Shown here piece after piece: positions 56,550 to 64,000 of a DNA stretch of 64,000 bases. The stretch comes from Pedinophyceae sp. YPF-701 (lineage: Eukaryota; Chlorophyta; Pedinophyceae). Made by a program: the position numbers and the translations under genes. The stretch's first letter is position 1, and the number at the start of each line of letters is the position of its first letter. The DNA lies in contig CAJZHL010000008.1 of assembly GCA_916048055.1 (NCBI GenBank), forward strand, positions 1-64,000. Direction: 5' to 3'. The notes beneath the pieces were generated by a model, which searched no databases, had not been told where the DNA came from, and saw only the letters and a program-made list of their open reading frames with translations.

Positions 56550-58283
56550 ATGGCGGAGTCGCCGCTCCCGGACCTGCACCGCGAGGTCAGCAGGCTCACG
56601 GGGTCCCTGAAGCGCCTGGACCCGTCGTCGGTCGAGCAGCAGGTCCGGAAGCTGCAAGCGCAAGTCAGCGACATCACGCAGGCGGTCAAGGCCGCCACGC
56701 AGCACGTGCAGCAGGCCGCGGCCACGCAGGTCCCTCTGCCGGCTCCCAAGCGACACACCCACGCGTCCGGCGCGCCGCGGTCCGCGATGTCGAGCGAGGT
56801 CTCCGCGTCCAACCCATACTCCAGGTACCCCCGCTCCTGCCGCGCCCCGTCCGCAACGCCGCCAACGCACGCCCGCGCGGCCCGTACGTGCTCGTATCAT
56901 GCGTCCGGTCGCGCGCGAACCGAGCTTCCGCCGCGGGAGGCGCGCGGGGCGCGGCTGGAGGGACACGTGCCGTGTGGACGTGTGTGGCCGTGTTGGAGAG
57001 CGAGCTCGCTCGTCGTGCCCCGACGCGGCGCTGGCCTAGCCTCGTGCTGTGCGCAGGGTGATGGCGATGCAGACGATGGGCGTCGTGCGGGAGTTTGACC
57101 GCATCAGGAGGATGACGGTGGCGGTGGTGGGCGTGGGGGGCGTGGGGTCGGTCGCCGCGGAGATGCTCGCGCGCTGCGGCATCGGGCGGCTGGTGCTCTT
57201 CGACTACGACCGCGTCGAGCTCGCCAACATGAACCGGCTGTTCTACCGCCCTGACCAAGTCGGGCTGGCCAAGGTGGACGCCGCGCGGCTGACGCTCGGC
57301 GCCATCAACCCGGACGTCGCCGTCGACGCGCACTGCATCAACGTCGCCACCGTCCGCGGACACGCGGCCCTCGTCGGCGCCCTGTCGGGCCAGGCCGAGA
57401 ACCCCCCCTCCAAGGCCACGCCGGCCATCGGCACCTACGCCGCCGCGCAGCGCCCGCGCGGGCGGCCCGTGGACCTCGTCCTGTGCTGCGTGGACAACTA
57501 CAACGCGCGCCTGGCGGTGAACCGCGCGTGCCTGCAGCTCGGGGTGGACTTTCTGGAGTCGGGGGTGTCTGAGGACGCCCTGTCAGGCCACGTGCAGCGC
57601 GTGACGCCCGGGCGCACGGCGTGCTACGAGTGCGCGCCGCCGCTCGCGGTCGCCAGCGGGGTCGACGAGAGCACCCTGCGCCGCGAGGGCGTGTGCGCCG
57701 CCAGCCTGCCCACCACTATGGGCCTCGTGGCCGCGCTGCTCGCGCAGGCCGCGCTGAAAACGTTGCTCTCCTTCGGCCAGGTCCGCGCGAGCGCCCCGCG
57801 TCGTGCGAGCGAGCCGCGCTCCGCCTCGCGTGCCCCCGTGTGCTCGCACAGCCTGCGACACCGCTCCGTGCGACGCCGCCCGACGTGCCGCAGGTGTCGG
57901 ACTTCGTTGGGTACGGCGCGATGAAGGACCACTTCTCGACGATGCCGGTGCGGCCGAATCCGGACTGCGCGAGCGAGCTGTGCCGGGCGGCGCAGCAGCG
58001 CGCGGCGGAGGTCCCCGGGGGCCTCGCGCCCGCCGCAGCGCCGGCGGCGGACGCGGCGCCGCTGCACCCCGACGGCAACGAGTGGAACATCCGGGTCGTC
58101 GCCGGCGACGACGACCGCGACGACGAGGCGCCGCGGGCACCGGGACGGGCACACGCCCCAGGGGGACTCCTGGCGCACCCCCTGACGGACCGCGGCAGCG
58201 AGTCTGAGGCCTCGGGCAGCAAGACGGGGCTCGACGGCAACCTCGCGGACCTCCTCGAGGAGCTCAAGGCGCTCACAGACTAG
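56550..58283 (+). CDS. UBA5: UBA5, E1 activating enzyme for the ubiquitin-like modifier UFM1
   Basis: Three exons: 56550-56824, 57057-57780, 57894-58283; 462 residues. UBA5 adenylates UFM1, forms a thioester with it and hands it to UFC1. The family pattern [20 protein letters not shown] spans intron 1. The nucleotide loop [20 protein letters not shown] is at ~116, with [18 protein letters not shown] after it. The catalytic cysteine lies in [14 protein letters not shown] near residue 305. Zinc cysteines are in TACYECAPP and NPDCASELC. The C-terminal tail keeps both short partner motifs: NEWNIRVV, matching the LIR/UFM1-interacting motif, and [15 protein letters not shown], matching the UFC1-binding helix. 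An N-terminal coiled coil (~1-60) precedes the adenylation domain. An Ala/Pro-containing insert near ~185-200 is not typical. Its presence implies that this alga has UFMylation. Confidence 0.93.
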
Positions 58284-58360
58284 CAGCGAGGCTCTACTGT
58301 TGCCCTGGGCGCTCCGCCCACAGACGCGGGGGTGTCACTCGCGCCCCTTCGCCGAATTGC

Positions 58361-58365
58361 TGTAA
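58361..58365 (+). terminator. candidate poly(A) signal TGTAA for UBA5
   Basis: TGTAA about 78 bases after the UBA5 stop on the coding strand, in the 200-base convergent spacer. Sequence and spacing fit the green-algal poly(A) signal. Confidence 0.45.
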
Positions 58366-58483
58366 CGTCGCACTCGCGCGCAGCTACCACGTAGTATCAC
58401 GGGGGGCGTCGCGGCGTCTCTCTCTCGGTGCCAGGTCACGCGCGCGCAGCACATGCGTAGGGTGCCCGTCGCACGCGCCCTGG

Positions 58484-59894
58484 CTAGTCCGCGTGCGGGC
58501 GGTTCGCGGCGGGTGCGGCGCGCGGGCGCGGCGCGCGGGCCTGGAAGTGGTTGCGGTCGAAGCCCGGCAGCAGCGACGTGACGAAGCACACCACGCACGA
58601 CACCGCCTCCCACAGCATGCCGGGCGGGCGCGGGGGGGGGTCCGCGTCGCCCTCCGCGTCGCCGGCGCCGTCCTGCCGCCCGCGCGCCCGCCGGTGCCCG
58701 AGCATCTTCTTCACGACCACCGCGATCACCTTGTTCAGGGCCCAAAACACCACCAGCACCCCCAGAACTGCACACGCGGGAGGGGGGGGGCGCAGCCGCC
58801 GCGTGGGGCGCCGTCCAGGCCGGTGCGTGGCCACAGCGGCGCGTGCGAGCGCAGACGCGGCTGTGAAAGGGCGCGGGGGGGGTCTGGGCACTCACGCAGG
58901 GCCAGTCTTGCTGCCGACATCCCCATGTGCCAGTACAGCAGCATACCACCGAGGAAGACTTTGAACAGGACGCTCAGGTTGATGTGGATCTGGATGTTGA
59001 ACTGGCGCCCGTTGCGCCGCGGCCGCCCCTCCCCGCGCGCCCCCGCGACCTCCCGCGCCTCCGCGGCGGGCGCAGCCGCAGCGTCCGCGGGGCGGGCCTC
59101 CGGCTGCGCCGTGGGCTCCGGGGCCCGCGCGAGGGCCTCGGCGGGCGCGTCCGCGGCGGGCTGCGGCGCCGAAGCGGGGGCCGCGGCGGGCACGACGGGC
59201 TGCGGTGCGTGCGTGGCTGGCTCCGGGTGCGCCTGCGGCGTCGCGGACGGGTGAATGCAGGGGAACGCCAGCGAGCCGACCTCCTGCAGCGACGGGAACT
59301 GTGCCTGCGGGCAGCGGAGGCAGCGCGTCGCCCGTGAGCGCGGACCGGGCCCACCTAACTCGCAGGCGCTGCATCGCCCCGCAGCACGCGCCCGTCGACG
59401 CAGTGACCGGGGCGACCGCGCCACCGCAGCCCCCTGCGTCTTCACGCGAGCACGCGCGCACACTCGACGCGTTCGGCACGCGCTCGCGGGCCCGGGCGGC
59501 GTGCCTGGAAGCCTTCCGGCGCGCCCTCTCTAGCAAAGCCCGGGACGCCCGCGATCGGCGGGTGCACGGCTATCTGCTGCATGAACGCGAGCGGATCCGC
59601 CTGTCCTTGCCGCGCGCCGCCCAGCGCGGCCATCGCGGCGCTGTACGCGGACGCCATCACCGGGTTGAGCGCCCCGTAGGCAAAGAACGGGTTCGGGTAC
59701 ATCTGCGCGAACGGGATGCCCTGCGGCGCCGCCGGCATGGGCACGCTGCCGACGGGGAGCGCGCCGAGGACGGGCATGTGCAGCGCCGTGGCCGGCAGCG
59801 GCTGCGGGGCCGCGCTGGGCACCGGGCCACCTTGGGGCGCTGCCTTCGAGGCGCCCGTGCCGCCGCTCGGCGCGCCGAGCGGCTGCGCTTCCAT
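58484..59894 (-). CDS. proline-rich membrane protein, possibly HERP-like
   Basis: Three exons modelled, read leftwards: 59894-59505, 59304-58896, 58767-58484; 360 residues. The N-terminal half is Pro/Ala/Gly-rich with an aromatic patch, FAQMYPNPFFAYGALNPVMA, then SAYSAAMAALGG. The middle is a long Pro/Ala/Glu linker. The C-terminal third holds two adjacent hydrophobic helices, INLSVLFKVFLGGMLLYWHM and LLGVLVVFWALNKVIAVVV, and a third, WEAVSCVVCFVTSLLPGF. The layout (disordered aromatic stretch, then a hairpin-like membrane region) resembles HERPUD/HERP proteins of ER-associated degradation, but no ubiquitin-like domain is visible, so the resemblance is tentative. The end of exon 1 is uncertain: I chose a GC donor (AG|GCACGC, identical to the acetyltransferase one) because it fits the phase. 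GT donors nearby at 59499-59580 are also possible. Confidence 0.45.
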
Positions 59895-60442
59895 CGCGCG
59901 CGTGCCCTTAGGAAGGAGAACGGGGCGCGGGGGACGGCAGATCCCGGGAACGACCGTCGCGGGAGCCCAGGGTGCGGTTTGCTAGGCGCGAAGGAGCGAA
60001 GGCACGAGAGACGACACGTACGTACCGTCGCGTGCAGGGCGCGACCGGCCGGGGCGGTTCGGTTCGTCGCGGTGTGTGCGCGGGGGGCCGCGGCGGCAAG
60101 CCGAAGGCGCGGAGGGCGTCCCACGGGTCCAGCGCGTGGCACTGGGGGAGCGTGTGTGTTGGACAGCCCCGGCGCGCCGCGCGCCGCTGAGGGGTCCCGG
60201 CGCGGCCGCGGCGGCCCAGAACCCGTCCTCGCGACCTCTTGGAGCACCAGAGACACGAACTTCGCATTGTGGCGTCCGCAGCGGGAGAGGCGAGCCGCAC
60301 AAGCACGCGCGCGGGCCCGTTCGGCGCACAGCGGGGCCTGCTGGCCGTGATCCGGGCGCCCCGCTGCCCGCCCGGCGAGTTTAGATCGAACGGCGTCCGT
60401 GCGAGGCGGGGTTGGGCTCGCCGCTCGGCCGAGGGGGCCGCG
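59895..60442. promoter_or_regulatory. divergent promoter region
   Basis: A 548-base spacer between the HERP-like gene and the twin CX9C gene. No signal is recognised. I looked here for an upstream ubiquitin-like exon of the HERP-like gene and did not find one. Confidence 0.4.
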
Positions 60443-60932
60443 ATGGGTCGCAAGATGCGAGCACTGCAGGCAGGGCTGCTCCCGGACCCTCCGAAGCGAC
60501 AAGTGAAGTGCCAGGCGGAGCTGCAGCAGCTGCTCACGTGTGTCTTGGTGCGCACCCGCCCCCCCCACGCCCCTCGCGCGCCCCCCGCGACCGGCCATCC
60601 CGCCCACCCTAGCCATCGACGGCGGGCGCGCGCGGCGACGCACGAAGTCGCCGCGGGCGCCCCCGTGCGGGCTCTGCGCGCGCTCCGCGTCTTGCGCGCA
60701 GCACGTGCACACAACGCAGCCGTCCGCCCACCCCCACCACGTGCAGCGGCACAGGGACACGCCGCTGGGGCTGCACTCGCTCGAGGGCGGCGCGTGCTAC
60801 AAGCACGTGCAGTCGTTCGAGACGTGCATGGGCGAGGCGCTCCGCACGTCCGCGGGCGGCGCGGTGGACTACAACTTCTACCTCCGCCGCGCCAGGGGTC
60901 TGGTCAAGGTGGCCGGGAAGGGCCGCGGGTGA
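60443..60932 (+). CDS. small twin CX9C (CHCH-type) mitochondrial protein
   Basis: Two exons: 60443-60547 and 60747-60932; 96 residues. The N-terminus MGRKMRALQAGLLPDPPKRQ leads to CQAELQQLLTC, exactly C-x9-C. The second exon carries CYKHVQSFETC, also exactly C-x9-C. Paired CX9C motifs form a helical hairpin locked by two disulfides, the hallmark of proteins imported into the mitochondrial intermembrane space by the Mia40 route; many are assembly factors for respiratory complexes. I cannot assign it to a named family member. The loop between the helices is about 18 residues, longer than usual. The 199-base intron lies in that loop, just after the first motif. The donor (GTGCGC) is the window's favourite type and keeps phase 0. 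The C-terminus is basic (RRARGLVKVAGKGRG). Confidence 0.65.
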
Positions 60933-61827
60933 CGTCCGTGACGCCCGCGCCGCGCGCCGGGGCCGGGCGTCGCGCGCGCGGCGTCGCGGCGGCGCGGGAC
61001 GGCCGTCCGAGTCAGTCCGCCTGCCCTGTTGGGACTAGGAACTAGGCATGTGCTGTGAGGGCTCAGACGCGTGCAGAGGCGCGCCGGGGAAGCGGCGCGC
61101 GGGGGGCGGCGTCGCCGTGCCATGCGGCGGGGCGCGTGGCTAGACTCACCTGCGCGGAGGGGCGGGGGCGCGGACGCCTGAGCACGCGCCGAACGAGAGA
61201 GGGCACGTCGCCGTCGTCGTCGCGTACCGCGAGGGGCGGCGAGGGCGGCGCGAGGGCGCAGCTGCGTTCTCCGTCCCGGTCGGCGGCGGGCCCGGCTCCC
61301 GGTGCGACGCGCGCGCTGCGCCCGCGAGCCGTGTCACCGCGCCCGAGTGCGCACAGAGCGCGTGGTCGGTCGCCCCGCCCTGCCGGGCCAGATCAACCCG
61401 AGGGATGCGTGCACGCTGCATGTGAGACGTGCTGGGCGGCGCGCGGAGCCGGGAACTGCTCCGTGCTGGGCGCTCCGGGCGCCCCCTGCGTCGTGGCGGT
61501 TGGTCCTGCCTAGGAAGCGCCCGCCTGCCGCCTGCGCCGCGCACCAGCGGCGTCGCCGGGGGGTTCGCACAAGCTCGGAGGCGCATGGGGGCATCGCGAC
61601 CGCCTCGGTGCGGCGCCGGAGCCTGAGTTGGCGGCGCGGGGTCTCTCGGTGGGACACCTCGGCGAGGGCCGAAACCGCCGGTCGCTCGTCGGTGCGGCCC
61701 CGCGCGGCCCCGCGACACTTCGCGAACGCGACATTCGACAACAGAGCAATTATATAAAGCCACCTCGACCGCTCAGGGGCCACTGCAAGAGCCTGCAAGG
61801 CACAGTGAGCGAAAGAAAACAACCGCC
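60933..61827. promoter_or_regulatory. intergenic, upstream of PPDK
   Basis: About 900 bases. The right end holds the PPDK promoter with a TATA box, listed separately, and a more AT-rich leader from about 61,740. The rest is GC-rich with no credible gene on either strand. Confidence 0.5.
61751..61758 (+). promoter_or_regulatory. TATA box of the PPDK gene
   Basis: TATATAAA, a near-perfect TATA element in very GC-rich surroundings, 70 bases before the PPDK ATG. That spacing allows a transcription start about 30 bases downstream and a short leader. It is the clearest core-promoter element in the window. Confidence 0.7.
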
Positions 61828-64000
61828 ATGGGTTTCCTCGGCAAGCAGTGAGTACCCGCGTTATAGCAGCCGCCGCAAAAGCTTGCCAATACTCTGCTCG
61901 AGCCACACGAGCGACGCGACGCCCGTTCGTGCCCCGGACGCGCCCCTGGACGGCGTGCCGTGCAGCAGTTACGCAAGGCCTCATGCCGCGCGTTCCCGCC
62001 CGGTGGCGCGTTCCCGCGAGTTGCAGCGCCCGCGACCGGATGATTCTGAATGACTTGTTCCCGTTCCCGCCGCTCGCAGGGGCTACGTCCACCGGGATGA
62101 GGCCGGCAACGAGATCGTTTCGCCGTGGCAGATGGGGCAGCGCTGCCCCCCGGACGCCCGCGTCTTCATCTTCCGCAAGGTCAGTAGTTCCTCGCGAACC
62201 GTTCGCGCTGTCAGTTTCTCCCTGATACCGTCTCCGCGAGCCGCGCCGGGCCCCACCCCGGACACGTCGCTGCGTCCCGCCGCCGCGCGCGTTCCCGCGC
62301 CCCCGGCGCGCCGTCGCCTCGTCTCCGCACGTTTCAGTTCGCGTTCTCTCGCTCGCGTCCGGGGATCGCGCGCGCGACGCCCTCCCGGACCGCTTAGTCC
62401 GCCCCTCGCCGGCGCCGCCGGCAGGTGGGCGCCCCGGCCTTCGCGCACGGGGTATCACGCCGGTTCAACCAGCGCGACGTTCGTTTTCCACACCAATCTT
62501 CACGGCGCGGCGGTCACCGCGCCGCGCCGCGCCCCGTCCGCGCTCGTCCGGGCGACGTGTTGCCAACCACCAACCACCGCTCACTCACACACCATCTTCC
62601 GCGCCCCCCCCGTGTCCGCAGGGCTTCTCCGCCGGCACGATCAAGATGAAGCAGCTGCTCGGCGGCAAGGGCGCGGGCCTGTGCGAGATGGCGCGCATCG
62701 GCGTGAACGTGCCCCCCGGCTTCACCATCACCACGGAGGTGTGCGAGCAGTTCCAGCAGGCGGGCAAGGTCCCCGAGGCGGTGTGGCGCGACGTCGCGCA
62801 CGCGATGGCCGAGCTCGAGGACGAGATGGGCATGAAGTTCGGCGACCCGTCGAACCCGCTCCTCCTCTCGGTGCGCTCGGGCGCGGCGCTGTCCATGCCC
62901 GGGATGATGAACACGGTGCTCAACCTGGGGCTCAACGACGAGGTCGTCCAGGGCCTCGCGAAGAAGTACGGCGAGCGGTTCGCGTGGGACTGCTACCGGC
63001 GGTTCATCGACATGTACGCGGACGTGGTGCTGGACGTGTCGCACGACCTGTTCGAGGAGGCGCTCCAGGGCGTCAAGGAGGCCAAGGGCGTCAAGCAGGA
63101 CGTGGACCTGTCGGCGGACGACCTGAAGGAGGTGGTCGCGGCCTTCAAGGGCGTGTGCGACCGCGCGGGCGCGCAGGTGCCCACCGACCCGTGGGAGCAG
63201 CTCAAGCGCGCGACGGGCGCGGTGTTCTCGTCGTGGATGGTGCCGCGCGCGATCAAGTACCGCGAGATCAACAAGATCACGGGCCTCAAGGGCACCGCCG
63301 TCAACATCGTGTCCATGGTCTACGGCAACCTCAACGACAACTCGTGCACGGGCGTGTGCTTCACGCGCAACCCCGCCACGGGCGAGAAGGGCCTGTACGG
63401 CGAGTTCCTCGTCAACGCGCAGGGCGAGGACGTCGTCGCGGGCATCCGCACGCCGATCAACACCAAGTTCATGGCCGACAACTTCCCCGAGGCCTACCAG
63501 GACCTGCTCGACAACACCACGCGCCTGGAGAAGTACATGCACGACATGCAGGACTGCGAGTTCACGGTGCAGAACGGGCGCCTCTTCATGCTGCAGACGC
63601 GCAACGGCAAGCGCACGGGCGCGGCGGCCATCAAGATCGCCGTCGACATGGTGGACGAGGGCATGATCAACCGGCAGCAGGCGGTGTGCATGGTCGAGGC
63701 CAAGCACCTGGACATGCTCCTGCACCCGCAGTTCAAGGACGTCAAGGCCTACGCCAAGGACGTGGTCGCGGCGGGCCTCGCCGCGTCCCCGGGCGCCGCC
63801 GTCGGGCAGGTGGTCTTCTCGGCCGAGGACGCCGAGGCGGCGCACGCCGAGGGCCGCCAGGTCATCCTCGTGCGCGTGGAGACGGTCGCGGACGACGTCG
63901 GCGGGATGCACGCCGCCGAGGGCATCCTCACGGCGCGCGGCGGGATGACGTCGCACGCCGCCGTGGTGGCGCGCGGCTGGGGCAAGCCGTGCGTGTGCGG
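61828..64000 (+). CDS. pyruvate, phosphate dikinase (PPDK), 3' end outside the window
   Basis: Exons 61828-61847, 62080-62179 and 62622 to the window edge; about 499 of an expected ~880-900 residues. PPDK interconverts pyruvate, ATP and phosphate with phosphoenolpyruvate, AMP and pyrophosphate. Present here are the nucleotide-binding region ([107 protein letters not shown]) and the phosphohistidine domain. In [21 protein letters not shown]-type sequence at the right edge, the catalytic His is near residue 484, and the Thr two residues before it is the site controlled by the PPDK regulatory protein in plants. The PEP/pyruvate domain is missing because the window ends. The short start [20 protein letters not shown] shows no transit peptide, suggesting a cytosolic enzyme. 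Confidence 0.95.

Noticed and set aside
62514-63956. 480-codon minus-strand open frame
   Set aside because: Exactly antisense to the PPDK exon; His/Val/Leu-rich composition typical of a shadow frame.
1-64000. Mobile elements, CRISPR arrays, prophage or bacterial operons
   Set aside because: No transposase, integrase, terminal repeats or regularly spaced repeats were seen, and the gene content and introns are nuclear eukaryotic.

Overview
The window reads as nuclear DNA of a flagellated green alga. It is very GC-rich (near 70% by eye, not computed), densely packed with genes on both strands, and most genes are split by short GT-AG introns. The lineage call rests on content: a plant-type MYB-CC transcription factor, a plant-type DUF819 membrane protein, PPDK, a cytosolic 80S ribosomal protein (uL2/RPL8) beside a bacterial-type organellar uL1, an axonemal dynein heavy chain, and TGTAA motifs, the usual green-algal poly(A) signal, just after three stop codons. 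Species cannot be named from this.

I model 22 protein genes. Left part (1-8088): a cut-off unknown gene, a DUF819 protein, a secreted cysteine-containing protein with six introns, and a PHR1/PSR1-like MYB-CC regulator. Next (9651-31079) are two large genes sharing a divergent promoter: an outer-arm gamma-type dynein heavy chain of about 4,526 residues, almost all in one 13.5-kb exon, and an 1,830-residue protein combining an RCC1-like propeller, EF-hand-like segments and TPRs. I infer that both serve the flagellum.

Middle part (31390-41965): taxilin, MAF1 (RNA polymerase III repressor), ESF1 (18S rRNA maturation), an AANAT-type acetyltransferase and RPL8. Three of these serve ribosome production or its restraint. 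MAF1 and AANAT each contain a well-supported GC-AG intron.

Right part (42875-64000): a divergent F1-ATPase alpha paralogue, a gamma-glutamylcyclotransferase-like protein, a chalcone-isomerase-fold protein, a small signal-peptide protein, a tandem-DOMON cytochrome b561, a cysteine-rich unknown, organellar uL1, UBA5 (E1 of UFM1), a HERP-like membrane protein, a 96-residue twin CX9C protein, and the 5' two-thirds or so of PPDK running off the edge.

Exon borders are my own models, made by matching reading phase, GT/GC-AG signals and family conservation. Very long antisense reading frames occur over most genes, because G/C-ending codons rarely create stops on the other strand; these are not annotated. 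I see no mobile element, CRISPR array, rRNA or tRNA gene.
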